From: Cladosporium sp. IMV 00045
Taxonomy: Eukaryota > Ascomycota > Dothideomycetes > Cladosporiales > Cladosporiaceae
Direction: 5' to 3'
NCBI GenBank assembly: GCA_001931905.2
Contig: MSJI02000687.1
Coordinates: 1 to 64,000, forward strand
DNA: 64,000 nt
The notes beneath the pieces are model-generated. The model ran no database searches. It saw only the letters and a program-made list of their open reading frames with translations, and was not told the origin of the DNA. Each line of letters starts with the position of its first letter. Within the stretch, counting starts at the first letter, position 1. Below are positions 46,060 to 56,919 of the stretch, piece by piece. Both the position numbers and the translations under genes were made by a program.

Positions 46060-48338
46060 TCAGCCCTGAGAAACATCAAGGTCGTTGCCATTATGTTCCA
46101 TAGGCGCTGGAAGAAAGTTGAACAGGTCTGTTGTCAAAACGTCGAAATCCAGTGAGGACATGGGATCGTCCACCCAAGTTGCCGAGTGAAATGGCGGTAC
46201 GCCTGATGAGTTTGGCTCACCGCTGTGGGTAATTGTCTGATGTTCCGCACGCTTGTAGCGGCTGTTAAAATAGATGAAGTCGTCCGTGGACGATGGCGAG
46301 ATATTGTTGGCGAACGATGGGAAGTGAATGCTTGACTGGGCGGGCACGGGTTGACGATCTGTGCCTTGATCTTGTGCTTCGATGGCCGTGACAAGATTCA
46401 TGCGATCCTCCGTGTTTGTGAATATAGCTTGCTCGACCGCTTTGAGGATTTGCCTGATCGACTGTCTGGCGTTTGTGATGGGTTGATCATTGACCATCTC
46501 CTCAAGACATCGCAAGCCCATGTTGATATAGTCCAAATTGTACGCATACTTCGAGGGGTGCCAGAAAGTATCGTAGAGTACCACAGCACAGTCCGACTCA
46601 AGGAAGAATGCCGTTAGCCTACAACCCTGAGATTCTGGTCAGCTTTCTCTCGTAGTAAGCTGGAATAGGAACCCTCGGTCTAGTCCGGCGAGGTGAATTC
46701 GAGGCAAGAGAAGAGAACAGCAGGAGAACTAAACAGACATACTCTGCATGCCTCATTTGAGGCAAATTTGGAGCTAATGAAAACAAGTGAATCCTGTGCA
46801 GCATTCACCGCATGTCGGCACGCCTCTCTGAGCCACATAGGTTGAAAGCCTTGCTGGTTAGGAACCAGGGCTTCGGCTACGAGGAATGGCCTAAAATTCA
46901 ACAGGACTGCGTGATAGTATACTGTATTTGCGTCAGTACCAGAGGAAAGCAAAGCTAGTCGGTCACTCATCGATTACAATTATGCAAATGGAGGCTCGCA
47001 ACCGAGCTTGGTTGGCCATCCTTGTCGCCGTCCGGTGATGATGCTAAACCCGCTTGCTCGGCGATGTGACGAAGTTGAGCATGTGTATTTTCCGCCGCAG
47101 TGAATAACATGCGTAAAGATTCCGATTTGCGAAGATACATGACTTCAGCATTTTCTTCGGCTATGCGAGCGATCTCGCATAAGCTGACAAGGACGGGCTC
47201 ATTGACTGGGAAGCGGCAAGTGATGTCGCCCATTTTCAGAGCAGCATGCCTTCCCATCGCCAACGAATGCCATCTAATTTTGGGTCAGCTGAAGATCCAC
47301 TGGTTCGAAGTGCCGACTATACCTTTCGTGGAAATAAAGACACCACATTGTTGAGCGACGTTTCTGTGTTAGGCTGTCATTGGATGATGTGCCAGCAGCC
47401 TGTCTGTTCAAACCCATTGCGAATACTTTTCTGACAGCAATTCCAAGATGTAAGTAAGCCGAGTTCGGTCTCCCCATGTTAATCTGGTAATCACCGAGTG
47501 TGATGGAGAATTGGATCATAGTCAGGGTTACTGCTTCGTCAAAAGGTGCTGCTGCGATCTTAGCTTGCTCGTATAGGAATTCAGCTTTGTCGGTATGGGC
47601 AGTAGACAAAGCGCCAACAGCCAAAACAGCCAAAGTCAACGCCTTTTGTTGGCAACGCAAACCTGTCTGTTCTTCCTCCGAGTAAAGCTCGTGCAAAAGA
47701 TCTTCGAGCTCTTGCTTGCTGAACAATGGGAGTATGGGTAGGCTCATAGCGGTGAAGTTGGACAGGAATAGGGACGCCTGCAAAAATGGTACGGCTTCAG
47801 TAATAGCGCCCGAAGCCATAGCATGTGCAGAGGAAACCCTGGATTGTGTGCCGAAGAAGATCGATCGCTGCACAAACATGTCGAGACCTTCGCCGCCCTC
47901 ACGTTCGTCGGATGGCATAGGCTGCCGTCCCGCGCCACCGCATTTCAGGATGCTCCTGTGGAGTTGTTGAAGGAACGCGAAGTTTGAGGATGGCCCATAG
48001 AAGAGTTGAGCGCATTCTCCTGAGTCCGCTCCACTCGTGTGGGTGGCGGTGATGCCGTGATAGACTTTTGGGTCAGCTATATCACGGGATTGTTGATTAG
48101 GCTCTGGATGCTGAAGATTATCTGCTGTCGACTCTTGATGTCGATCGGGTGAGTTCACGTTGCACGGAGAGGCGGTCCTTGCCACCGCGGACCTGCGGTC
48201 TCTTGCTTTGGCGCGGTAGATGCACTGCGCTGGTTGCGTTCGACAAGTGCCACATGGCTGGAGCCCATTGCATCGGATTTTGCGGCGACGACAGGGCTCA
48301 CAAGCCTTGGAAATCTTGTTGGCGGAGGAGGTGGACAT
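46060..48338 (-). CDS. Zn2Cys6 fungal-specific transcription factor, about 685 aa
   Basis: Four exons: 48338-47323, 47273-46978, 46921-46743 and 46626-46060, with all joins in frame. The zinc cluster is at residues 13-39 (ACEPCRRRKIRC, then PCGTCRTQPAQC; C-X2-C-X6-C-X5-C-X2-C-X6-C). The middle homology region follows from about residue 190 (PILPLFSKQELEDLLHELY, AVLAVGAL, GRPNSAYLHLGIAVRKVFAMGLNR, RSTMWCLYFHERWHSLAMGR). The C-terminal end is Ser/Pro/Asp-rich and may be an activation region (SPSSTDDFIYF, MSSLDFDVLTTDLFNFL). It is transcribed away from the PDR exporter at 49108, with one shared 770-base promoter region, so it is the likely regulator of that exporter. Confidence 0.88.
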
Positions 48339-49107
48339 GTCGACATTGAGTCTGTCGAAATGCACAAGTCGGGAAAGAGATCCCCCTTTCCAGACGACAT
48401 TCGTAAATCCGTAAATCCGGGCCGTGTGAAGTCTATGCTTGGCAAAGGAAAGCCCGGAAGGACACGCGGCAATGGAGGAAGGATGAGCCTATAACCACAC
48501 AAGCATCACATTACATGTACTTCAATAATGTTGCCCTGTACCACTCATCAAGAAAACCTGGAGTATTGCCTCCCGTTCAAGCCTCTATGCGAATTGGGAC
48601 GAGGCTTTCGTCAACTAAGCCGACAGCAAGGGCAAACGTTTGTGCGGAATGCTCCCCTGATCCGTTCAGCAGGCACTATTTCTCGGCCTTTTGCTTTGCT
48701 GATCCAACGATACAAAGGACATGATCCGAGTAGTAATGAGTATCACCCGTTTCTGTCAACATTGTTACCGGCCGAAAGGGTGGATCTATGGCTACGCATC
48801 TGCCTGAGAGGTAACGCCGCTGATGCTCTCGCGGCGGAGGGCCTGCGTCGGATACCGTAAATCCGCGGCCCTATATATCCGATGTGATGAACTCAAGTCT
48901 CTTCGCCAACAAACAGGCCTTTCACATCTATTACTGATCAAGCTTGGATCACCACGATCCCTATCTGACATGATACTTTTTCTGCGTAAACCCGGACAAG
49001 CTTTCCGTACCTGACCCACCTACCTGGAATAAGGACTACTTTTATATCATCTCTTAGAACAAAATGAGCAGTACTCTTCTTCATTTACATTGCAAAGGCT
49101 CATAAAG
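48339..49107. promoter_or_regulatory. Divergent promoter of regulator and PDR exporter
   Basis: This 769-base region separates the regulator (minus) from the ABC exporter (plus). At 48849-48868 it has overlapping zinc-cluster-type sites. CGGATACCG is an inverted CGG/CCG pair, and CGG-N11-CCG spans 48849-48865. At 48862-48869 TCCGCGGC matches seven of eight bases of the yeast pleiotropic drug response element (TCCGCGGA). A TATATA box follows at about 48872-48878, so the order is activator site then TATA towards the exporter, whose ATG is at 49108. Binding by either window regulator is inference. Confidence 0.5.
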
Positions 49108-52100
49108 ATGACAGACTCGGTGAAAAAGCGTCTGACTGTTACGTTCAACGACGTATCCGTACAGGTCGCAAGTTTAGGGGAGAACTATGGCTCGACAGTG
49201 GCTTCAGTCGTCTTGGACCTTATTCCGTCCTTCAGGAAGAATCGACCGCCTTTGAGGGTATGTCTTCTGTACTCAATCATGGCCAATGGGAGCTATTAGC
49301 TAACAGGCATTGAAGCACATCTTGCAAGGTGTCTCAGGCCAGGTAAAGCCAGGTGAAATGGTAATATTGCTGACATTTTTCCCTTATCACCACCGAATCT
49401 GACATACAGTCTAGCTCCTCGTCCTCGGTCGGCCTGGATCAGGTACTACCAGTCTACTCAAAGTCCTTTCCAATACCCGAGAGGAGTTCGAAACTGTCTC
49501 CGGAGATGTATGGTATGGCAACGCTGGCCCTCGGGAAGCAGAACAATTCCGACAACAGATTGTCATGAACACGGAAGAGGATCTTCATTTTCCCACCTTG
49601 AAAGTTGCTGAAACACTCGGGTTCGCTTCATCGGCGAAACTACCTGGTTCGAGACCTGAACACCTGAGCGAAAGCAGCGCTTACAGAGCACACAAGACAA
49701 TCTCGATTCTGGACTCCCTCTCTATTGCACACACATCAGATACTGTCGTAGGCAACGAATTCCTTCGCGGTGTCTCCGGTGGTGAAAGGAAGCGCGTATC
49801 TCTGGCTGAAGTGCTTGCGTCTACTGCACCAGTACAATGCTGGGATAACTCGACCCGTGGCCTGGACGCCAGCAATGCCCTAGACTTCGCCAAAGTGCTG
49901 CGGAAAGCAGCGAACGAAGAGCGAAAGACTATCATTGCTACACTATACCAAGCTGGTAATGGCATCTTTGGCCAATTTGACAAAGTCCTCGTACTCGCAG
50001 AAGGCCGGCAAATCTACTATGGTCCTGTATCGGCAGCAAAAGCCTACTTCGAAGACATGGGATTCGTGTGTGCTCCAGGCGCCAACGTCGCCGATTTTCT
50101 TACCTCCATTTCTGTCCCTACCGAAAGACAGATCAAACCAGGATTCGAAAGCTCCGTGCCTGTGACAGCCGATGAATTTGCTGCTCGCTTCCAGGCGAAT
50201 GACGTCCTGCGCAGCCTTAACGCCCACGCTGTCGCAATTACGGACAAATCTCTACAGCAAGAAGTGGAAGATTTGAAACAGGTCCGGAAATTCGAGAAGA
50301 ATCGCTCATTGTCTTCATGGCTATCGCGACAGAAGAGTCCATACCAAGTCTCACTTGGACGACAAATTGTGGCATGCACCAAGCGACAATTTCAGATTAT
50401 CTGGGGTGATCGCCTGACGAACATTCTAAACATCGCCTCCGCCCTAATCATGTCTCTGGTCACGGCGTCCCTCTTCTATGACTTGCAAAACGACAGCTCA
50501 TCGATCTTTCCCAGGCCTGGAGCATTGTTCTTTCCGATCTTGTTATTTGGCCTCAATGCAATGTCGGAGATCGAGGCGTCGTTTCAAGGCCGTCCCATCG
50601 TCTCCCGACACAAACGTCTTGCGTTTACGCGGCCGTCCGCGTACGCCGTTGCCAACGCCATTACCGACATACCCATTGCAATCATAACACTCAGCTTGTT
50701 CGAGATTGTTTACTACTTCATGGTAGGCTTCGTCTACGATGCAGGCAAATTCTTCACACAGTGGATCCTCTTGCTGGCCATGATACTCTCCTTCTTGTCT
50801 TTCTTCCGAATGATCGGCGCGTGGTGCCGACACTTTGGCATTGCCTCCCAGATTGCTGGCATATGCATCATGGGGATCATGATATATGCCGGCTACTTAA
50901 TTCCGCAACCGGAGATGCACGTTTGGTTCCGGTGGATCTCATACATTAACCCGGCGAGTTTTTGCTTGCAGGCTCTATTGGCTACTGAGATGGGTGACCG
51001 CCAGCTCGCCTGCGTGGCACCAGATTACGTTCCTTTCGGTCCTTCATACACCGACGATGCATTTCGAAGCTGTACCGTAGCTGGTACTTCAACCGGCGCC
51101 AGCACCATCAATGGCGAGACTTATGTGAACGTGCAGTACAACGCATCTAGTGGCATTATCTGGCGTAATTTTGGTATCATTGTTGCATTCTGGCTTTTCT
51201 GGGCTTTCATGGCTGCAGTCGGCTTTGAGCTAAACCTGTCGATTAGTGCTGGATCAAGAGTTTTGTTCGACCAAAAAAGCCAGCAGAGGGAGTTGGCTCG
51301 TTCGAATGACCCCGAGAAGACAATCGAGGATAGCTCAAGTCGTAACTCTGAGGCGAGCGGCCATGTCTCGATCGGCGAAACAACCTTTACTTTCGAGAAC
51401 ATCGACTACTTCGTTCATCACGAGGGCAAAGAGAAGCAACTACTGCGAGCTGTATCTGGCTACGTCCTACCTGGTCAGCTTGTCGCATTGATGGGCAGCT
51501 CGGGTGCAGGTAAGACGACTTTGATGGATGTCCTTGCACAAAGAAAAGACAGTGGCCGCATTGAAGGTAGCATTATGGTAGGAAACTCAAGCCTCACTCT
51601 GAAGTTTATTTTGCTAACCTTAATTTTTAGGTCAACGGCAAGCCTCAGGGCATCAGCTTTCAACGGACGACCGGCTACTGCGAGCAAAACGACGTCCACG
51701 AACCCACCGCTACTGTCCTTGAGTCACTACTGTTCTCTGCCCGGCTTCGTCAAAGCTTCAGTACTCCTGATCAAGACAAAGTCGATTATGTGCATCAAAT
51801 CATGGATCTGCTCGAACTCTCTCAGCTCCAGCATGCTATCGTTGGCAGTAAGTGGAAAGTCTGCCAAATTCCCCGACAAAGTCTCGCTGACATAATTCCA
51901 AACAGCCCCGGGTTCTGGTCTTTCAATCGAGCAGCGTAAAAGACTCACCCTCGCTACCGAGTTGGTTGCCAAGCCGTCGCTGCTGTTCCTCGACGAACCG
52001 ACCTCTGGACTGGACGGTCAATCTGCATTTGAGATTTGCCGCTTCATGCGCAAATTGGCAGCATCTGGTCAGACAATCATATGTACGATTCACCAGCCAT

Positions 52101-53398
52101 CAGCTGCTTTGTTCGAAGCATTTGACGTTCTCTTGCTGCTTGCAAAGGGTGGAAGGACTACCTACTTTGGTGAAACCGGACAAAACTCGTCTATCGTGCT
52201 GGACTACTTCGCCAAAAATGGTGCTCCTTGTCCAGAGAATGCAAACCCCGCAGAGCATATTGTGGATGTCGTACAAGGACGCCAAGGTGACAGCATTCAC
52301 TGGCCGCAGCAGTGGTTAGCATCTCCAGAGTATCAGCAAACCATGACCGAGCTGCAGAGAATCAATTCGGCCCAAGCAAAATCGGGAGCTGATGTTGAGA
52401 CCGAAACCCCAGAAGAGGCGGTGGACTTCGCAACACCCATCAAATACCAAATCCTGTTGGTCACCAAACGCCAATTCGTCTCCTTGTGGCGCAATCCGGA
52501 TTATATCTGGAATAAGATCGGCCTTCACGTAACGAACAGTCTTTTTGCAGGCTTCACTTTCTGGAAGCTCGGGAATGGAACCTTCGACCTACAGCTTCGC
52601 CTCATGTCTGTATTCAACTTTGTTTTCGTTGCACCTGGATGTATCAATCAACTGCAGCCCCTCTTTATCCGCAACCGAGACATCTTCGAGTCGAGAGAAA
52701 AGAAGAGCAAGACCTACCATTGGCTGGCTTTCATCTCGGCGCAGCTGATATCAGAAATACCTGTGCTCATCGTTTGCGCAACCTTGTTTTTTGCATGCTG
52801 GTACTTCACCTCCGGCTTGCCAGTCAAAGCGACTGCATCTGGTCAAGTGTACTTCCAAATGATCTTGTACGAGTTCCTGTACACCTCCATTGGACAAGCA
52901 ATTGCTGCCTATAGCCCAAACGCATACTTCGCCGCTCTTGCGAACCCGCTCATTCTTGGCGCTGCTTTGATCAACTTTTGCGGTGTGGTGGTTCCTTACT
53001 CGCAGATACAGGCCTTCTGGCGCTATTGGATGTATTATCTGGATCCATTCACCTACCTCATCGGCGGCCTCTTGGAGCCTGTCGTGTGGGATGTGGAGGT
53101 CGAATGTAGGCCAAACGAGCTTACTCAAATCCCTCTGCCATCAGGAAGCACTTGTGGCGAATACATGGCCGACTTCCTTGGCTCGAATACAGGCTACGTT
53201 GTCGATCCTAACAACAGCACTATGTGCGAGTATTGCGAATACTCCACTGGCGCTGACTACCTTCGAACAATGAACATCAACGAGAGGTACTATGGGTGGA
53301 GGGATGTCGGTATCACCGCGCTGTTCTGTATTTCCAGCTACGCGCTTGTCTTTTTGATGATGAAGCTGCGCAGCAAGGCAACAAAGACCGCCGGCTAG
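49108..53398 (+). CDS. PDR-type ABC exporter (ABCG), about 1358 aa
   Basis: Five exons: 49108-49257, 49307-49360, 49415-51577, 51631-51847 and 51906-53398. The order is NBD1-TMD1-NBD2-TMD2, the reverse layout of the fungal pleiotropic drug resistance family. NBD1 has GRPGSGTTS (about residue 75), signature VSGGERKRVS and QCWDNSTRGLD, in which Asn replaces the usual catalytic Glu. NBD2 has GSSGAGKTT (about 763), signature IEQRKRLT and LLFLDEPTSGLD. NBD1 Walker A in most PDR proteins lies 100 or more residues further in, so this start may be late or the N terminus short. It exports drugs or metabolites through the plasma membrane. It is divergent from a Zn2Cys6 regulator and convergent with an NRPS-like gene, which suggests self-protection or product export. 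Confidence 0.92.
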
Positions 53399-53811
53399 TG
53401 GAATCGCTTGATCTCGTCACGGATACTGTGTTGAGATCAGAGGCGTTGAGGACTTGGAGCGTGACCCTTCGAGTTGATGATGAATTCAGAAATCGCTCTC
53501 CTGCCCGCAACTGTCACATGGATTGTGAAAAATAAGTAAGAGAAAAAANNNNNNNNNNNNNNNNNNNNAGAAAAAAAAAAAAAAAAAAGGAAAGCAAAGT
53601 GCCTTAGGGTTGGCTCTCAAATAGACATAGAGTTTAAAAGATTTTCATAACTTCACAATGCGTAAAAACAGCTCGATCATTCCGTCTGTTCTTGACAACT
53701 CGCTATCATCAGGATTTCTCATGCGTCCGGCTGTATATAAGCAAGCCAACGATGTTGACCGTCGATTTCTGGTACATAAGGATTCGAAAGTTCGATGTTT
53801 ACTCAGAGTTG
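53399..53811. other. Convergent 3' region with assembly gap
   Basis: This region lies between the ends of the ABC exporter and the NRPS-like gene. It holds 20 N at 53549-53568, flanked on both sides by poly-A runs. The true size of the gap is unknown, and a small element could be missing there. Confidence 0.8.
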
Positions 53812-56800
53812 CTACTCAGCAAATGCGCTGCTACGCACGGTATTCTTCAGGTCCGCAAGAGACGCATCATCATCTGCGCTGCTGACCTCTCGCAAAGACT
53901 TCGCGAATAAATCGAGGAGCTCGTGCACCATGGACTCACTCAAGCCAGACCTCTCATATACCGCCTGGAGTCTTAGGTTGTCTCCTTCTTTTGTGATCCC
54001 CATGTTTGTGAGGACAGACATCTTCCCGTACAAGCCTTTGTTCTTCTCAGCCCGGTAGTGCAACGATGCATTCTTGCCAGTGATGACCAGATCAGGCGAC
54101 TCAGGGACCTCCGCACAATTGAGCAATGTTTCCCGCTGCGAGGTGCCGAAGTGCTGTGTCACGTAGTCCGAAGCCATTGGCTCATAGGGGACACTCCCGT
54201 ATAGCATGTCTCGCATGCTGGTGAGAGCTTTGCCAACATTCCCAGTCACAGAAAGATCCATGCATATAGGAACTGTAGTCAAAGTCGGGCCCATCATGGT
54301 TTCGACTCCTGCAACGCCTGCAAGACGTCCACTGGAGGCAGTCATGAAGAAAATGCGCTCCTCGTCTGATAGAGCACTCAGAGTCAGAGACCAAGCCAAA
54401 TGAACAAGAGGGATGTCACCAAACTCAGCAACGCCCGCAGGACCTTTCGGCTGAACAATTCTGGTGACAGAGCCTGCACCGGTTGCTTGGAGATCATTGT
54501 TACGGTCCAGGAACGACCAACGGTCGAAGCCATTGAGACGGTTCAACCAGTACTGCTGTGCTTCTGTGCGATCTATATCTTCCACATATCTGGCGAAATC
54601 ACAGAAAGAGGTCGGTGTAGGCAGCTTTTTGATATTCTTTAAGTCTTTGAGTCCAGCCTTCAGCTCGTCGTATATCAAGTTCCTGGTCCAGATGTCTTGC
54701 ACGGCATGGGTCGTCGTGATGACTAGATGCGGCCCTTCGTCCAGATCGTAAACGTACGCATATCTTACTTGTGGCGCTCCGTAGAGCATCCGCGCGCCTT
54801 TCACCAACGAGAGGTACTCGGCCAAGCTTGAAGACGTTTCCCAAACAGCCTGATCTTGGAGTACAACATTGTAAATGTTATCACCGAGTTTCACCATTCT
54901 TGAGCGGAGGACTGCGTTTCGCGACCGTGTGGTTTCGACAATTTGCTCCAGTTCGGCCAAATCAACATCCTGACAGGAGAATGTAAGCGATAACACCCAC
55001 AACCCAAGGTCCCGATTCAGGGACGCAAGCCTTCGTTGAAGTGGGGTGGAAGGAGCAATGTCATCGATCACGTCTGCGTCGACGCCACACGCATGTGCAC
55101 ATTCCGCTCGCAGCTGCTTATTTTCCTTTGAACTTGAGGACTGATGCGGGCTTGCGGATTCGATAGTCGTGCACTGTCTCTTCAAATCGTTCAAGGTAGG
55201 GGTCCGGAAGACGGCAGCAGCATTCAGGTCCAGTCCGTTTGACCTGGCCTTACTTGCAAGCTTGATTGCTTGAGCTGAGTTACCCCCAAGGTCGAAGAAG
55301 TTGTCATCATCACTGAAAGATGACTGCTCGATGCCGAGGACTTCGCTCCAAAGTACCTTAAGATCACGGGACCCTGCTGGCCGGGGTGTCTCTTTCGAAA
55401 GGACCGACTTGTAAAGGCCAGTTCTCTGGACTTTTCCGGTCGCTGTCTTCGGAATCGCCTCCACAATGCAGACATGCTGAGGAATCTTGAAATCGCTAAT
55501 GCGTCCCTGCAGCCACTGCCTCAAACTTGCTGCGGAGACATCTTTGCCAGGCTTCATCACCAATGCGATAGCTACCTCCTCGCCGTACATCTCATCAGGC
55601 GCAGCAAAAGAGACCGCTTCAGCGATGTCTTCGTGTTCAAGTACGACCTTGTCGATTTCATTTGGGCTTATCTTCTCGCCGCCTTTGTTGATGAGCTCTT
55701 TCAGTCTGCCAGTCAGACGGATGTGGCCAAGGTCATCAATGGAGCCCTGATCACCAGTGCGGAAATGACCACTCGCCGTGAAAGCTTTGGCGTTGGCTTC
55801 AGGGTTGTTCAGATATCCAGGCATCACGGATGGGCCTTTGATGACCACTTCGCCTACGTTGCCTCGTTTCACTTCCTCGTCGTTGTCGTCAATCACTTTC
55901 ACAGAGACAGTTCCGCAAGGTGACCCTACTGTTCCTGGTCTTCGCTCCTGGTCCAGAAGATGGGACGCAATGTGATGCGCATTCTCGGTCATCGCGTAGG
56001 CTTCCAGGACCGGTGCCTTGAAAGCAGTCACGAGCTCTTGCAGCAGACTGGGTGCCAGTGGCGAGGAGCAAGATCGAATGAAGCGTGGTTGCACATGGGA
56101 CGGAGGTCTGTCAAACGAGAGCAAAATCTTTTGATGTGTTGGCGTCGCCGTCCACCACGTCGCCTGATAGTCTTCGAAGTCCCTCCAAAAGTCTGGTCCA
56201 AGGCCCTTTTCTGGAATAATTATGCAACTGCCTGTGACAAGAGGCGCGAGCATGCCGGCAACGATACCATGGATGTGAAATAATGGCATGATCAGCATGC
56301 TCCGGTCGGACGACTCAAGTCCATAAGCCTGGATGACATTCTTCGTCGAGGCGGACAAATTGGATTGCAATAAAGGAACCGCTTTAGGCTTTCCAGTGGT
56401 ACCCGAAGTGTGCAAAGCCAGTGCAACAAAATCAGCATCTTTGGCTAATCCAGCCATTGGACAGCTCGTGGTGCTGTTCTGGCAAAGAATGTTGAGGCCA
56501 ACGTCATCTCCGTTCCAGTAACACTCCGCAAGGGTGCAATCTTGCTCCTGAGATGCTCGAGATAGGTCGGTGTCATTGTTCTGGAAGCCTCTCGGTCCAA
56601 CGACGACTTTAGCCTGTAGGCTTGATAGGGAATATGCCAACTCATCTTGTTTGAGCGCAGGATTGAGGGGGGCAACGACCGCCTCCATTGACAAGATCGC
56701 TAGAAATATGGCGACAAAGGCCGGTCCATTGGGCAATGCAATACAGCATACCGAGTCCCTTCTGAGTCCTGCGGCTTCCAGGGCCTCTCTGAATCTGCGG

Positions 56801-56919
56801 ACGTTGGATTCAAGAGTTTCATATGTGATGATGTTGGGATGAAGGCCAGTAGATATGATTGAAGGAGATTTCTGACGGTCCTGGCCTTCAAATAGGATGG
56901 AATTGATGAGACTTGACAT
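53812..56919 (-). CDS. NRPS-like enzyme, adenylation-thiolation-condensation, 1035 aa
   Basis: Single-exon gene; start taken at MSSLINSILFEGQD. Residues 1-520 form an acyl-CoA-synthetase-like adenylation domain (LHTSGTTGKPKAVP, YAMTENAHHIASH, GHFRTGDQGS, GRLKELINKGGEKISPNEID, PKTATGKVQR), closer in wording to the oxalate/4-coumarate-CoA ligase group than to amino-acid-activating domains. A carrier domain follows with the phosphopantetheine Ser in NFFDLGGNSAQ (about 545). From about 600 to the end lies a condensation-type domain whose HHxxxDG motif reads THAVQDI (about 736), keeping only the second His and the Asp. It probably activates a carboxylic acid, loads it on its own carrier and transfers it to an amine or alcohol. 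Downstream of it (convergent) lies a PDR exporter, and to its right are a SLATT protein and an oxygenase. The product is unknown. Confidence 0.9.
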   Translation of the reverse strand: MSSLINSILFEGQDRQKSPSIISTGLHPNIITYETLESNVRRFREALEAAGLRRDSVCCIALPNGPAFVAIFLAILSMEAVVAPLNPALKQDELAYSLSSLQAKVVVGPRGFQNNDTDLSRASQEQDCTLAECYWNGDDVGLNILCQNSTTSCPMAGLAKDADFVALALHTSGTTGKPKAVPLLQSNLSASTKNVIQAYGLESSDRSMLIMPLFHIHGIVAGMLAPLVTGSCIIIPEKGLGPDFWRDFEDYQATWWTATPTHQKILLSFDRPPSHVQPRFIRSCSSPLAPSLLQELVTAFKAPVLEAYAMTENAHHIASHLLDQERRPGTVGSPCGTVSVKVIDDNDEEVKRGNVGEVVIKGPSVMPGYLNNPEANAKAFTASGHFRTGDQGSIDDLGHIRLTGRLKELINKGGEKISPNEIDKVVLEHEDIAEAVSFAAPDEMYGEEVAIALVMKPGKDVSAASLRQWLQGRISDFKIPQHVCIVEAIPKTATGKVQRTGLYKSVLSKETPRPAGSRDLKVLWSEVLGIEQSSFSDDDNFFDLGGNSAQAIKLASKARSNGLDLNAAAVFRTPTLNDLKRQCTTIESASPHQSSSSKENKQLRAECAHACGVDADVIDDIAPSTPLQRRLASLNRDLGLWVLSLTFSCQDVDLAELEQIVETTRSRNAVLRSRMVKLGDNIYNVVLQDQAVWETSSSLAEYLSLVKGARMLYGAPQVRYAYVYDLDEGPHLVITTTHAVQDIWTRNLIYDELKAGLKDLKNIKKLPTPTSFCDFARYVEDIDRTEAQQYWLNRLNGFDRWSFLDRNNDLQATGAGSVTRIVQPKGPAGVAEFGDIPLVHLAWSLTLSALSDEERIFFMTASSGRLAGVAGVETMMGPTLTTVPICMDLSVTGNVGKALTSMRDMLYGSVPYEPMASDYVTQHFGTSQRETLLNCAEVPESPDLVITGKNASLHYRAEKNKGLYGKMSVLTNMGITKEGDNLRLQAVYERSGLSESMVHELLDLFAKSLREVSSADDDASLADLKNTVRSSAFAE

